DNA of 57,834 nucleotides from Jiangella anatolica (lineage in GTDB: Bacteria > Actinomycetota > Actinomycetes > Jiangellales > Jiangellaceae): NCBI RefSeq assembly GCF_003236295.1, contig NZ_POTW01000035.1:1-57834 (forward strand). The letters run 5' to 3'. This document shows, piece by piece, positions 27,782-37,083 of the stretch. Each line of letters starts with the position of its first letter. The first letter of the stretch is position 1. The notes below the pieces were generated by a model. It ran no database searches, had not been told where the DNA came from, and saw only the letters and a program-made list of their open reading frames with translations. The translations under genes were made by a program, and so were the position numbers.

Positions 27782-27844
27782 TTGAAACGTTGCAATATGG
27801 ATGATCCATCCGAATTGCGGCGCTGTCAAGAAAGCGCTTACCCT
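27782..27844. promoter_or_regulatory. Divergent promoter region with three palindromes
   Basis: Three palindromes lie within 60 bp: TTGAAACGTTGCAA (27782-27795, imperfect, LacI-like centre), ATGGATGATCCAT (27797-27809, perfect, GntR-like) and AAGCGCTT (27832-27839, LacI-like). A plus-strand promoter can be drawn as TTGCGG (27815-27820), 18 bp, TACCCT (27839-27844), with the third palindrome in the spacer. On the minus strand TTGACA (reverse of 27824-27829) may be the -35 box of the secreted-protein gene, with the second palindrome over its -10 position. Repression by sugar-responsive LacI and GntR proteins is inferred. Confidence 0.5.
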
Positions 27845-27876
27845 GGTCCGGAGTGCCACCACCGACGGGAGTCTCG

Positions 27877-28890
27877 ATGCCGCACGAGCGGGTCAGCGCC
27901 ATGCTGGTCATGTCAGATGCCGCGTATCGGGATCTGTTCGACGACGAGCTGCGCGCGCGGCTGGACGGGCTCGCCGACCTGGTGCTGCCGGGCCCGGTCG
28001 CGACGTTCCGGCCGCCGGAGGTGCGGGCGGCGCTCGCGCGCGCGGACGTGCTGCTGACGTCGTGGGGGTCTCCGCCGCTGGACGAGGACGTGCTCGCCGG
28101 CGCGCCGCGGCTGCGGGCCGTCCTGCACGCCGCCGGCAGCGTGAAGCACCACGTCACCGACGCCTGCTGGGACCGTGGCCTGACGGTGACGACGGCGGCC
28201 GCGGCGAACGCCGTCCCGGTCGCGGAGTACACGCTGGCCGCGATCCTGTCGGCCGGGAAGCGGGTGCCGCAGTTCGCCGCCGGCCTCCGTGCGCGCCCCG
28301 GCGACTGGAGCTGGCGCGACGAGGTCGGCGCGGCGTCGAACTACCGGCGGGTGATCGGCGTGGTCGGCTTCTCCAGGATTGGCCGCCGGGTGGCCGAACT
28401 GCTCCGGCCGTTCGACCTGACGGTGCTGGTGGCCGACCCGTACGCCGATCCGGTGGCGGTCGCGGCCGCCGGAGCGGACCTCGTCGAGCTGGACGACCTG
28501 CTGGCCCGCGCCGACGTCGTCACGCTGCACGCGCCGTCGCTGCCGGAGACCCGCCACCTCATCGACGCGCGTCGATGTGCGCTGATGAGCGACGGCGCCA
28601 CGCTGATCAACACGGCGCGCGGAGCGCTGGTCGACCACGCCGCGCTGACCGCCGAGTGCGAGCGCGGCCGGCTGTCGGCCGTCCTCGACGTCACCGAGCC
28701 CGAGCCGCTGCCGCCGGACTCGCCGTTGTACCGGCTGCCCAACGTCGTGCTGACGCCGCACGTCGCCGGCGCGTTGGGCACCGAGTGCCGCCGGCTGGCC
28801 GCGCTGGCGCTGGACGAGTTGGAGCGGTTCGCCGCCGGACAGCCGCCGCAGCACGCGGTGCGCCGCGACGACCTGGTGCTGCAGGCATGA
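27877..28890 (+). CDS. D-2-hydroxyacid dehydrogenase family protein
   Basis: The 337-residue NAD-dependent oxidoreductase carries the D-isomer hydroxyacid dehydrogenase catalytic set: Arg248 (NTARGAL), Glu274 (VTEPEP) and His295 (LTPHVAG). The nucleotide loop reads GVVGFSRIGRR (161-171), with Ser where the middle Gly of GxGxxG is usual. ATG 27877 has GGGAG 6 nt upstream. A GTG at 27853 in the same frame would be nearly leaderless and is the alternative. Overlaps the next gene by 4 bp. With the isomerase-like partner it probably handles a sugar acid. Confidence 0.88.
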   Translation: MPHERVSAMLVMSDAAYRDLFDDELRARLDGLADLVLPGPVATFRPPEVRAALARADVLLTSWGSPPLDEDVLAGAPRLRAVLHAAGSVKHHVTDACWDRGLTVTTAAAANAVPVAEYTLAAILSAGKRVPQFAAGLRARPGDWSWRDEVGAASNYRRVIGVVGFSRIGRRVAELLRPFDLTVLVADPYADPVAVAAAGADLVELDDLLARADVVTLHAPSLPETRHLIDARRCALMSDGATLINTARGALVDHAALTAECERGRLSAVLDVTEPEPLPPDSPLYRLPNVVLTPHVAGALGTECRRLAALALDELERFAAGQPPQHAVRRDDLVLQA

Positions 28891-29657
28891 GCATGAGCGT
28901 GCGCACCGGCCTGGTCTCGGTCACGTTCCGGCAGCTCGGCGTCGGCGACGTCCTCGACGTCATGGACCTGGCCGGGCTGGACGCGGTCGAGTGGGGCGGC
29001 GACGTGCACGTGCCGACCGGCGACCTCGGCGCCGCGCAGCGGGTGGCGGCGGCCTGCGCCGGCCGCGGCGTCGACATCGTCGCGTACGGCTCGTACTACC
29101 GGGCCGGCAGCGACGAACCGGGCGCGTTCGACGCCGTGCTGCGGACGGCGATCGCGCTGGGCGCGCCGCGGATCCGGGTCTGGGCCGGCGCGGCCGGCTC
29201 GGCTGAGCTGGACCCGGCGCGGCGCGACCTGGTCGTCGACGACGTGCGCAGGATCACCGCGCTGGCCGCCGTCGAGGGCATCGAGATCGCCGTCGAGCAC
29301 CATCCCGGCACGCTCACCGACACGCTGGAGTCCGCGCTCGCGCTCTATGCCGAGGCCGGACACCCGCGGCTGCGGCCGTACTGGCAGCCGCGGCTCGGCC
29401 TGGACCCGGACGAGGCGGTGCGCGAGGTGACGGCGCTGCTGCCCGGCCTGGTCACGGTGCACGTCTTCAACTGGGCCGCCGACGGCACCAAGCTGCCGCT
29501 GGTCGGCGGGGCGCCATTGTGGCTGCCGGTGCTGGACGCACTGCGGGCGGCCGGCGACGCGCAGCGCTACGCGCTGCTGGAGTTCGTCCCCGACGACGAC
29601 CCGGTGGCGCTCGTCCGCGACGCGATCACGCTGCGGGAGTGGCTAGGGGGTGGCTGA
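28887..29657 (+). CDS. Sugar phosphate isomerase/epimerase (xylose isomerase-like TIM barrel)
   Basis: The 256-residue protein is a TIM-barrel AP-endonuclease-2/xylose isomerase-like protein. DAVEWGGDVHVP, IRVWAG, EIAVEHHPGTLTDT and VTVHVFNW are typical strand ends, and Glu and His residues there (VEHHP) would bind the metal. ATG 28887 overlaps the dehydrogenase TGA; a second in-frame ATG is at 28893. A carbohydrate or inositol-type isomerisation is inferred. The substrate is unknown. Confidence 0.85.
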   Translation: MSMSVRTGLVSVTFRQLGVGDVLDVMDLAGLDAVEWGGDVHVPTGDLGAAQRVAAACAGRGVDIVAYGSYYRAGSDEPGAFDAVLRTAIALGAPRIRVWAGAAGSAELDPARRDLVVDDVRRITALAAVEGIEIAVEHHPGTLTDTLESALALYAEAGHPRLRPYWQPRLGLDPDEAVREVTALLPGLVTVHVFNWAADGTKLPLVGGAPLWLPVLDALRAAGDAQRYALLEFVPDDDPVALVRDAITLREWLGGG

Positions 29658-29794
29658 CGGATCTTCGGCGGCGCGGATCGACGCCCAGACGCCGACCAGC
29701 TGCGTTGCCGTCGTCGCCCGATGACACCGCATCGATCTCCTCCGGCGCCTTGCTGGACCGACGCCTGGACGCCGCCCGCATCCGCCAATATCCG
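29658..29794. other. Intergenic gap between convergent transcription units
   Basis: These 137 bp separate the isomerase-like gene from the 3' end of treZ. I see no gene, no strong hairpin and no repeat. A 29-codon frame on the minus strand (MRCHRATTATQ at its start) has no ribosome site and is not supported. Confidence 0.5.
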
Positions 29795-31549
29795 TCAGAC
29801 ACCCCCTGGCCGGGTCCTGACGACGGCGGCGGTCTGCGCGCCCAGCTCGGCGCCGTCGCCGTCGGCCGTCACCGGTCCGGTGGCCAGCAGCAGGTCGCCG
29901 AACGGCGCCGACAGCGGCACCCGCTGCGGCTCGCCGGCCAGGTTGACCGCCACCCGCAGCGCGCCGCGGTGCAGCACGAACCAGCCGGCGTCCTCGTCGA
30001 ACCCGGCGGCGACGGCGGTGAGGTCGTCGTCGCGCAGCTCCGGCTCGGCCGCCCGCAGCGCGATCATCCGGCGGTAGAGATCGAGCACCTCCGCGTGCCC
30101 GGGCCGGTCCGGCTCGGTCCAGTCCAGCCGGGCCGCCGCGACCGCGGCCGGATCCTGCGGGTCGATCATCGCCGACGTGTCCCAGCCGTGCCGGCGGAAC
30201 TCCTCCCGCCGCGACGGGCCGATCGCGGCGGCCAGCACCGGATCCGGGTGCGAGGTGAAGTACGGCCAGCGGGTCGCCGCCGCCCACTCCTCGCCCATCC
30301 ACAGCATCGGCGTGAACGGCAGCGACAGCAGCAGCACGGCGCCGATCCGCAGCCGCGCCGCCGACGCCAGCTCGCTCAGTCGCTCGCCGGCCGCCCGGTT
30401 GCCGACCTGGTCGTGGTTCTGCAGGCAGACGACGAACCGGCGGCCCGGCGTGCGGGCACGGTCGACCGGGCGGCCGTGCGGGCGGCCGCGGAACGAGGAG
30501 AACCGGCCGTCGTGCAGGAACGCGTCGCGCGCCACCTTGGCCAGCACCGTCAGCGAGCCGAAGTCGGCGTAGTAGCCCTGCCGCTCGCCGGTGAGCAGTG
30601 CGTGCAGGGCGTGGTGCACGTCGTCGTCCCACTGCGCGTCCAGGCCGTAGCCGCCGAACGCGCGCGGCTCGATCATGACCGGGTCGTTGAGGTCGGACTC
30701 GGCGATCAGCGGCAGCGGCCGGCGCAGCTCGCCGGACAGCCGCTCCACCGCCGCGGACAGCTCGGCCAGCAGGTGCGGGTGTCCGTGCCCGGCCAGCGGG
30801 TCGGACAGTGCGTGGACGGCGTCCAGCCGCAGCCCGTCCAGGTGGTAGTCGCGCAGCCACATCAGCGCGTTCTCGACGATGAACCGGCGCACCGCCGGCT
30901 CGCCGAGGTTGACGACGTCGCCCCAGGCGGTGCCGCCGCCGGCATCGGTGAGGTACGGGCCGAACCGCGGCAGGTTGTTGCCGCTCGGGCCGACGTGGTT
31001 GTAGACGACGTCCAGGACGACGGCCAGGCCGCGGGTGTGGCAGGCGTCGACGAACCGCTTGAAGCCGTCGGGCCCGCCCAGCGGCTCGTGCACCGCGTAC
31101 CAGCCGACGCCGTCGTAGCCCCAGTTCCAGTCCCCGGCGACGGCGTTGACCGGCAGCACCTCGACGTGCGTCACGCCCAGCGCGACGAGGTGGTCCAGCC
31201 GCTCGATCGCCCCGTCGAACGTGCCGGCCGGGGAGAACGTGCCGATGTGCAGCTCGTACAGGACGGCGCCGGCCAGCGGGCGGCCGCGCCAGTCGCCGTC
31301 GGTCCAGCCGAACGCGCCGTGGTCGTAGGTGCGCCCGCGGCCCTCGACGCCGTGCGGCAGCCAGGCGGCGCGCGGGTCCGGCAGCACGTCGGGGGAGTCG
31401 TCGAGCTGCCAGCCGTAGTCGGTGCCCGGCGGCGCCGGCGCGTGCGCCGTCCACCACCCGCCCGGCGCCGCCACCGCCGTCGCCCGCCGTCCGCCGGCCA
31501 GGAGCACCACCCGGCGCGCGGCCGGCGCCCAGAGCGCGAACGCCGTCAT
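29795..31549 (-). CDS. treZ: Malto-oligosyltrehalose trehalohydrolase
   Basis: TreZ (584 residues) cleaves the terminal trehalose from maltooligosyl trehalose. An N-terminal early-set domain (about 1-90) precedes a GH13 barrel with VLYELHIGTFSPAGTFDGA, VVLDVVYNHVGPSGN, GLRLDAVHAL (nucleophile Asp) and AESDLND (acid/base Glu). LQNHDQVGNR is the fourth conserved region. ATG 31549 overlaps the treY stop (ATGA), so it is the last gene of treX-treY-treZ. Confidence 0.96.
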   Translation of the reverse strand: MTAFALWAPAARRVVLLAGGRRATAVAAPGGWWTAHAPAPPGTDYGWQLDDSPDVLPDPRAAWLPHGVEGRGRTYDHGAFGWTDGDWRGRPLAGAVLYELHIGTFSPAGTFDGAIERLDHLVALGVTHVEVLPVNAVAGDWNWGYDGVGWYAVHEPLGGPDGFKRFVDACHTRGLAVVLDVVYNHVGPSGNNLPRFGPYLTDAGGGTAWGDVVNLGEPAVRRFIVENALMWLRDYHLDGLRLDAVHALSDPLAGHGHPHLLAELSAAVERLSGELRRPLPLIAESDLNDPVMIEPRAFGGYGLDAQWDDDVHHALHALLTGERQGYYADFGSLTVLAKVARDAFLHDGRFSSFRGRPHGRPVDRARTPGRRFVVCLQNHDQVGNRAAGERLSELASAARLRIGAVLLLSLPFTPMLWMGEEWAAATRWPYFTSHPDPVLAAAIGPSRREEFRRHGWDTSAMIDPQDPAAVAAARLDWTEPDRPGHAEVLDLYRRMIALRAAEPELRDDDLTAVAAGFDEDAGWFVLHRGALRVAVNLAGEPQRVPLSAPFGDLLLATGPVTADGDGAELGAQTAAVVRTRPGGV

Positions 31550-33624
31550 GCCGGTGGGACGAGCAGCGCGACGGGATAGTGATCGAGCAGGTCAGCGAGC
31601 CGCGCGGGCCCGCCGTACGGCCGCCCGGTGAGCACGTCGACCAGACCGTCCGGCAGCTCCACGACGGTGTCCGCCCACCCACCCCGCCGCTCCAGCCGGA
31701 CCGGCAGCCGGGTCGCCACCGTCACCGCGCCGCCGCGGTCGAACGCGATCGCGTGGTCCGCCGCCGGCCCGTGCGCCGGGACCCGCCGGTACGCCGTGAA
31801 CAGCTCGGGCCGGTCCCGCCGCAGCCGCAACGCCCGCGAGACGACCCACAGCTTCGCCGCGCCGTCCACCGGCGGCGGCCCGGCCGGCCCCGGGAGCTCC
31901 GCCAGCAGCGACCGCAGCCGGGCGAAGTCGACCGGGCGCCGGTTGTCCGGGTCGACCAGCGAGTCCTCCCAGCCCTCGGTGCCCTGGTAGACGTCGGGCA
32001 CACCGGGCATGGTGAGCTGCACGAGCTTCTGGGCGAGCGCGTTGGTCCAGCCGTGCGGCCGGATCCGGGCGATCAGCGCCTCGACCGCCGCCCGCGGCCC
32101 CGGCCGCGTCGCGACGGCGTCCAGCGCCGCGTGCACCGCCGCCTCGGCGTGCTCGTCCGGCTCGGCCCAGCCGGTGAACGTCGCCGCCTCGCGCATCGCC
32201 TTCGTCGCGTACGCGTGCAGCCGGTCGGGCGTGTCCAGGCCGATCCCGAGCACCGTCTGCCACAGCAGGTGGGCCATCGCCGCGTCCGGCATCGGCGCCT
32301 CGACGGCCAGCAGCCGGACCAGCGCGGCCCACTCGTCCGGGACCTCGGCCAGCACCGCCAGCCGGGCCCGCACGTCCTCGCCGCGCTTGGTGTCGTGGGT
32401 GGACAGCGTGGTCATCGACGCCGTCGCCCGCCGCTGCTGGGCGGCGTGGAACTCGTCGAGGGTGACGCCGAACCGGGACGGGTCGCCGCCGACCTCGTTC
32501 AGCGCGACGAACCGGGTGTACCGGTACGCAGCGGTGTCCTCGACGCCCTTCGCCATGACCGCGCCGGTGGTCTGCTGGAACCGGACGCACAACTCGTCGG
32601 CCGGATCGGTCAGCCGGGGGAGCAGAGCGTCGAACGCCAGCTCCGGCCGCCGGGCCCGCGCCGCCGCGACCGCCACTGCCAGGTCGGCCGCCCCCGACGA
32701 CGGCAGGTAGGAGCGGTAGACCGGGAACGAGACGGCCAGCTCGGTGAGCGCGGCGAGCGCGTCCGGCACGGATGGCGCCAGCCGGGCCAGCCGGTCGAAC
32801 TCCGGCCGCAGGATCGTCGTCGCGACCGCCCGCTTCCCGGCCAGCGCGTGCGCCGGCCAGTCCAGCTCGTCGCCCGTGGCCTCCCGGTACAGCCGGTCGA
32901 CGGCGTCCTCCGCGTCCGGGTCGACGAACAGCGGGCCCACCTCGGCCAGAGCGTCGTACCCGGTCGTCCCGTCGACCGGCCAGTCCGCCGGCAGCGTCTC
33001 GCCCGGCTCCAGGATCTTCTCCGCCAGGATCCATGCGTGCGGTGCGCGCGAGCGCAGCCAGGCCAGGTAGCCGCCGGGGTCGGCCAGCCCGTCCGGGTGG
33101 TCCACCCGCAGCCCGCCGACGCCGTCCTCGTCCACCCAGCGAAGGATCCGCGAGTGCGTCGCCGCGGCGACGGCCGGGTCCTCCACCCGCACGCCCGCCA
33201 GCGACGACACCGAGAAGAATCGCCGGTAGACCGGGTCCGGCCCGGGCGCGGCCCAGTCGACGTCGAACCAGTCCGCGTACGCCGAATCCCGGCCGTGCGC
33301 CAGCAGGTCGTGCCAGGCGGGGTTCTGCGCCGGGTCGGCGACGCCCTGGTGGTTCGGCACCAGGTCGACCACGACGGCCAGGCCGTGCGCGCGGGCCGAC
33401 GCGAGGAACGTCCGCCAGCCGTCCTCGCCGCCGCGCTCCTCGTCCATGACCCGCGGGTCGACGACGTCGTAGCCGTGCGTGGAGCCCGCCGCGGCCCGCA
33501 GCAGCGGCGACAGGTACACCGCGCCGGCGCCGAGCTCGCGCAGGTACGGCGTCAGCTCCGCGGCCGCCGTCAGCGGGAACGCCGCGCTCAGCTGCAGCCG
33601 GTAGGTCGACGAGGGTGCGGTCAC
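31546..33624 (-). CDS. treY: Malto-oligosyltrehalose synthase
   Basis: TreY (692 residues) isomerises the reducing-end alpha-1,4 bond of maltodextrin to alpha,alpha-1,1. The start STYRLQLSAAFPLTAAAELTPYL and VYLSPLL are typical. VVVDLVPNH, GLRVDHPDGLADP (nucleophile) and AEKILEPGE (acid/base) mark the GH13 core, and TTLSTHDTKRGEDVRAR is diagnostic of TreY. The length is near the shorter end for TreY (700-770). GTG 33624 overlaps the treX stop by 4 bp. Confidence 0.96.
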   Translation of the reverse strand: MTAPSSTYRLQLSAAFPLTAAAELTPYLRELGAGAVYLSPLLRAAAGSTHGYDVVDPRVMDEERGGEDGWRTFLASARAHGLAVVVDLVPNHQGVADPAQNPAWHDLLAHGRDSAYADWFDVDWAAPGPDPVYRRFFSVSSLAGVRVEDPAVAAATHSRILRWVDEDGVGGLRVDHPDGLADPGGYLAWLRSRAPHAWILAEKILEPGETLPADWPVDGTTGYDALAEVGPLFVDPDAEDAVDRLYREATGDELDWPAHALAGKRAVATTILRPEFDRLARLAPSVPDALAALTELAVSFPVYRSYLPSSGAADLAVAVAAARARRPELAFDALLPRLTDPADELCVRFQQTTGAVMAKGVEDTAAYRYTRFVALNEVGGDPSRFGVTLDEFHAAQQRRATASMTTLSTHDTKRGEDVRARLAVLAEVPDEWAALVRLLAVEAPMPDAAMAHLLWQTVLGIGLDTPDRLHAYATKAMREAATFTGWAEPDEHAEAAVHAALDAVATRPGPRAAVEALIARIRPHGWTNALAQKLVQLTMPGVPDVYQGTEGWEDSLVDPDNRRPVDFARLRSLLAELPGPAGPPPVDGAAKLWVVSRALRLRRDRPELFTAYRRVPAHGPAADHAIAFDRGGAVTVATRLPVRLERRGGWADTVVELPDGLVDVLTGRPYGGPARLADLLDHYPVALLVPPA

Positions 33625-35762
33625 GACGCCGCGTCCCGCGGCGTCCGCAGCACCAGCAGCGACCGGGCCTGGACGGTGACGACGGCGCCGGCCGCGCGTG
33701 GCCCGCCGCGGTCGCCGGCGTCGTCGTCGGCGGTGTCCAGGACGATGTCCCAGGCGGCGCCGAACTCCGGGCCGGGCAGGGTGAACTCCAGCGGCTGGTC
33801 GTGCGCGCTGAAGCAGAGCAGGAACGAGTCGTCGACGACGCGCCGGCCCCGCGCGTCGACCTCGGCGATCCCGTTGCCGTTGAGGAACACCGCGATCGCG
33901 CGGCCGAACCCGGCGCCCCAGTCGGCGTCGGTCATCGGGCTGCCGTCGGGGCGCAGCCAGTCGATGTCGGGCAGCCCCTCGACGCCGGACCGGCGCACCG
34001 GCAGGCCGTCGAAGAACCGGCGCCGCCGGAACACCGGGTGCGCCGCCCGCAGCGTCGTCACCCGCCGGGTGAACTCACGCAGCGCGTGGTCGGCGTCGTC
34101 CCAGTCCACCCAGGTCAGCTCGTTGTCCTGGCAGAACGCGTTGTTGTTGCCGTCCTGGGTGCGGCCCAGCTCGTCGCCGTGGCCGATCATCGGCACGCCC
34201 TGCGACAGCAGCAGCGTCGCGAGGAAGTTCCGCTGCTGCCGGGCCCGTACGGCGTTGACCTGCGGGTCGTCGGTGCGGCCCTCGACGCCGCAGTTCCACG
34301 ACCGGTTGTGGCTCTCGCCGTCCTTGTTGTCCTCGAGGTTGGCCTCGTTGTGCTTCTCGTTGTACGAGACCAGGTCGCGCAGCGTGAAGCCGTCGTGCGC
34401 GGTGACGAAGTTGATCGAGGCGACCGGGCGGCGGGTGGACGGCTCGTACAGGTCGGCCGAGCCGGTGATGCGGGAGGCGAACTCGCCCAGCGTGGCCGGC
34501 TGACCGCGCCAGAAGTCGCGGACCGTGTCGCGGTACTTGCCGTTCCACTCCGACCACTGCGGCGGGAAGTTGCCCACCTGGTAGCCGCCCGGGCCGAGGT
34601 CCCACGGCTCGGCGATCAGCTTCACCTGGCTCACCGTCGGGTCCTGCTGCACCAGCTCGAAGAACGCCGACAGCTTGTCGACGTCGTAGAACTCGCGGGC
34701 CAGCGCCGAGGCGAGATCGAAGCGGAACCCGTCGACGTGCATCTCGGTGATCCAGTACCGCAGCGAGTCCATGATCAGCTGCAGCGTGTGCGGGTGGCCG
34801 GCGTGCAGCGAGTTCCCGGTGCCGGTGTAGTCGAGGTAGTAGCGCTTGTCGTCGTCGACCAGCCGGTAGTAGGCGGCGTTGTCGATGCCGCGGAACGACA
34901 CCGTCGGGCCCAGGTGGTTGCCCTCGGCGGTGTGGTTGTAGACGACGTCGAGGATCACCTCGATGCCGGCCCCGTGCAGCGCGCGCACCATCGCCTTGAA
35001 CTCCTGCACCTGCGCGCCCGGGGTGGCGGCGGACGCGTACTCGTGCGCGGGCGCGAAGAACCCGGCGGAGTTATAGCCCCAGTAGTTCGACAGGCCCTTC
35101 TCCTGCAGGGTCGCGTCGTTGGCGAAGTGGTGCACCGGCATCAGCTCCAGCGCGGTGACGCCGAGCGACGTCAGGTGCTCCAGCACGACGGGATGCGCGA
35201 TGGCGGCATACGTGCCGCGGATCTCCGCCGGGATGTCCGGGTGCGTCATCGTCAGGCCCTTGACGTGCGCCTCGTAGATGACGGTCTCGGCGTACTCGCG
35301 CCGCGGCGGGCGGTCGGTGCCCCAGTCGAAGAACGGGTTGATGACGACGGACTTGGGGACGTACGGCGCGGAGTCGTCGTCGTTGCGGCTGTCGGGGTCG
35401 CCGAACGTGTAGCCGAACAGCGCCTGGTGCCACTCGAACGTCCCGTCGATCGCCTTCGCGTACGGGTCCAGCAGCAGCTTCGCCGGGTTGCACCGGTGGC
35501 CGGCCTTCGGGTCGTGCGGCCCGTGGACGCGGAACCCGTAGCGCTGGCCGGGCTCCACGCCGGGCAGGAACGTGTGCCAGACGAACCCGTCGACCTCGGT
35601 CAAGGCCAGCCGCGTCTCCGTGCCGTCCGCGTCGAACAGGCACAGCTCGACGCCGTCGGCGACCTCGCTGAACAGCGCGAAGTTGGTGCCGGACCCGTCG
35701 TAGGTGGCGCCGAGCGGGTAGGCCGCACCGGGCCATTGAGACATCGGCTCGGCAGAGGTCAT
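33621..35762 (-). CDS. treX: Glycogen debranching enzyme TreX/GlgX
   Basis: The 713-residue GH13 isoamylase-type enzyme trims alpha-1,6 branches to supply linear maltodextrins for TreY. YPLGATYDGSGTNFALFSE opens the CBM48 domain. VILDVVYNHTAEGN, FRFDLASAL (nucleophile) and LIAEPWDLGPGGY (acid/base) are the catalytic regions, and NFVTAHDGFTL is region IV. ATG 35762 has AAGGG about 8 nt upstream; ATG 35744 is the alternative. It leads the trehalose operon, converting glycogen to trehalose for osmotic or desiccation tolerance. Confidence 0.95.
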   Translation of the reverse strand: MTSAEPMSQWPGAAYPLGATYDGSGTNFALFSEVADGVELCLFDADGTETRLALTEVDGFVWHTFLPGVEPGQRYGFRVHGPHDPKAGHRCNPAKLLLDPYAKAIDGTFEWHQALFGYTFGDPDSRNDDDSAPYVPKSVVINPFFDWGTDRPPRREYAETVIYEAHVKGLTMTHPDIPAEIRGTYAAIAHPVVLEHLTSLGVTALELMPVHHFANDATLQEKGLSNYWGYNSAGFFAPAHEYASAATPGAQVQEFKAMVRALHGAGIEVILDVVYNHTAEGNHLGPTVSFRGIDNAAYYRLVDDDKRYYLDYTGTGNSLHAGHPHTLQLIMDSLRYWITEMHVDGFRFDLASALAREFYDVDKLSAFFELVQQDPTVSQVKLIAEPWDLGPGGYQVGNFPPQWSEWNGKYRDTVRDFWRGQPATLGEFASRITGSADLYEPSTRRPVASINFVTAHDGFTLRDLVSYNEKHNEANLEDNKDGESHNRSWNCGVEGRTDDPQVNAVRARQQRNFLATLLLSQGVPMIGHGDELGRTQDGNNNAFCQDNELTWVDWDDADHALREFTRRVTTLRAAHPVFRRRRFFDGLPVRRSGVEGLPDIDWLRPDGSPMTDADWGAGFGRAIAVFLNGNGIAEVDARGRRVVDDSFLLCFSAHDQPLEFTLPGPEFGAAWDIVLDTADDDAGDRGGPRAAGAVVTVQARSLLVLRTPRDAAS

Positions 35763-36021
35763 CGGCGGCCCTTCGTCGCGGGTTTCGGTGTGGTGCTCGC
35801 AGCGCCGCGAGTCAGGTCTCACTGTTCCAGGCGCGGCGGCCCGGTACCACCGAGTCTGCCGGGTGTGTTCAGCGGTCCGGCGGCGGGCCGCTCTGTGACC
35901 GTGGTCGTCGCCAGCTGGCCGCGCTCCTCATTCCCGGAAGGACCGTACAGTGCTGCCAGGCTGCCCGAGCTGTGCAGGTCATGGGGGTGAGGTGTCCTTG
36001 TGTCGGGCGAGGCGGGCGCGG

Positions 36022-37083
36022 TCACCGGTCCCAGCCTGCTGGCAGTACGGTGCCCGGGCGTACCGGCGAAGGCCAGTCGGCCGGCTCAGGCTCCACCGCG
36101 CCGACGCCGCGTACGTGCTTCCACCAGCGCACTGAGCTTTCGCGCCGGTTGTTGTCCTGCAGCACGGCGGCGAACCGCGCGGCCAACTCGGCCCGGTTGC
36201 CCCACGCGAGGCCCCAGCCGAACCGGACGACTTCCAATCCCAGTCGCCGCAGCTGCCACTCGCGTTCGCCCTGCTTGGCCACGATCTGCGACGCATCGGG
36301 ACGATCGTCGTATTTCAGCGCCCCGTCGGCCTCGAACACGACGCCGTGAAATGGCCACAGCCCGTCGACCCGGTACTCCGGCCCGTTGGCGCCGACCCAC
36401 GCGTTGGATACGGGCAATGGCAGGCCGAACTGCAGACAGGTGAACCGGCCGAGGGTCTCGAGCGGCGACTCGGACAGCGGGTCGGCATGGTCGGCCACCC
36501 ACCGTGCCCGTCCGGCCCCGGGCCAGTGCGCCAGGTGCCGCACCGCGCCGGCAAGGTCGGCGCCCGCAGCCGCCGCGGCGTCGGCGACGACGAGCGCCGG
36601 CAGGATCGGCCCGGTGCGGGCGACGTCGGCCACCGCCCACGCACGGCTCACTACGTTGACGCCGTCGGTGCGCCGGGCGTGACCGGCTGCGAGGTCGACG
36701 GCTCGGAGGTCGCCGAACGGCATGTTCCGTACGGAGTGACCAGCGCGAACGTCGCGCACCGCGACCTGTCGTGAGGGTGGCCGGCCGACGACCGGGAGTC
36801 GCCACATGGCGACGGCGGACCAGCCGGTCAGGAACGCCGACGGTCCGCAGTAGCAGCCGAATGCGCGGGCGCCGAGACGGAACGCCTCCCACTCGTCGTC
36901 GAGCTGCGCCGCGACGGTGAAGCAACCGGGCAGCAACGGCGCCATCAGTCCGGCCGTGCACAGTCGGCGCAGGCGGCGAGGGTCGACACCTGCCGCCCGG
37001 GCGGCGGCGACCGACACCACGCCGTGCTCACGCGCGATGAGCTCGGCGATGTCGTCGGGGATCCGCTGCAGTCGTCTCGCCAC
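36022..37083 (-). CDS. AbiEi-antitoxin-like HTH plus DUF559-like domain protein
   Basis: From GTG 37083 the protein has 353 residues. An N-terminal winged helix (RIPDDIAELIAREHGVVSVAAARAAG) matches the AbiEi antitoxin N-terminal type. The C-terminal part (PEYRVDGLWPFHGVVFEADG, then QLRRLGLEVVRFGW) resembles the DUF559/PD-(D/E)XK nuclease-like fold with its Asp and Glu. No AbiEii nucleotidyltransferase toxin is adjacent, so this is an orphan. Such proteins are numerous in actinomycete genomes and have no assigned function. The start is uncertain: the frame is open further upstream and GTG 37083 lacks a good ribosome site. Confidence 0.7.
   Translation of the reverse strand: MARRLQRIPDDIAELIAREHGVVSVAAARAAGVDPRRLRRLCTAGLMAPLLPGCFTVAAQLDDEWEAFRLGARAFGCYCGPSAFLTGWSAVAMWRLPVVGRPPSRQVAVRDVRAGHSVRNMPFGDLRAVDLAAGHARRTDGVNVVSRAWAVADVARTGPILPALVVADAAAAAGADLAGAVRHLAHWPGAGRARWVADHADPLSESPLETLGRFTCLQFGLPLPVSNAWVGANGPEYRVDGLWPFHGVVFEADGALKYDDRPDASQIVAKQGEREWQLRRLGLEVVRFGWGLAWGNRAELAARFAAVLQDNNRRESSVRWWKHVRGVGAVEPEPADWPSPVRPGTVLPAGWDR

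Noticed and set aside
22784-27862. A very long open frame on the minus strand covering the SARP gene and the secreted-protein gene.
   Set aside because: It reads as Arg/Ala/Gly-rich low-complexity sequence opposite a clear SARP regulator. Only its 3' end (22784-23263) is a real gene. High GC keeps antisense frames open.
31579-34503. A 974-codon plus-strand frame across treY and treX.
   Set aside because: It is antisense to two well-recognised GH13 enzymes and has no recognisable domain.
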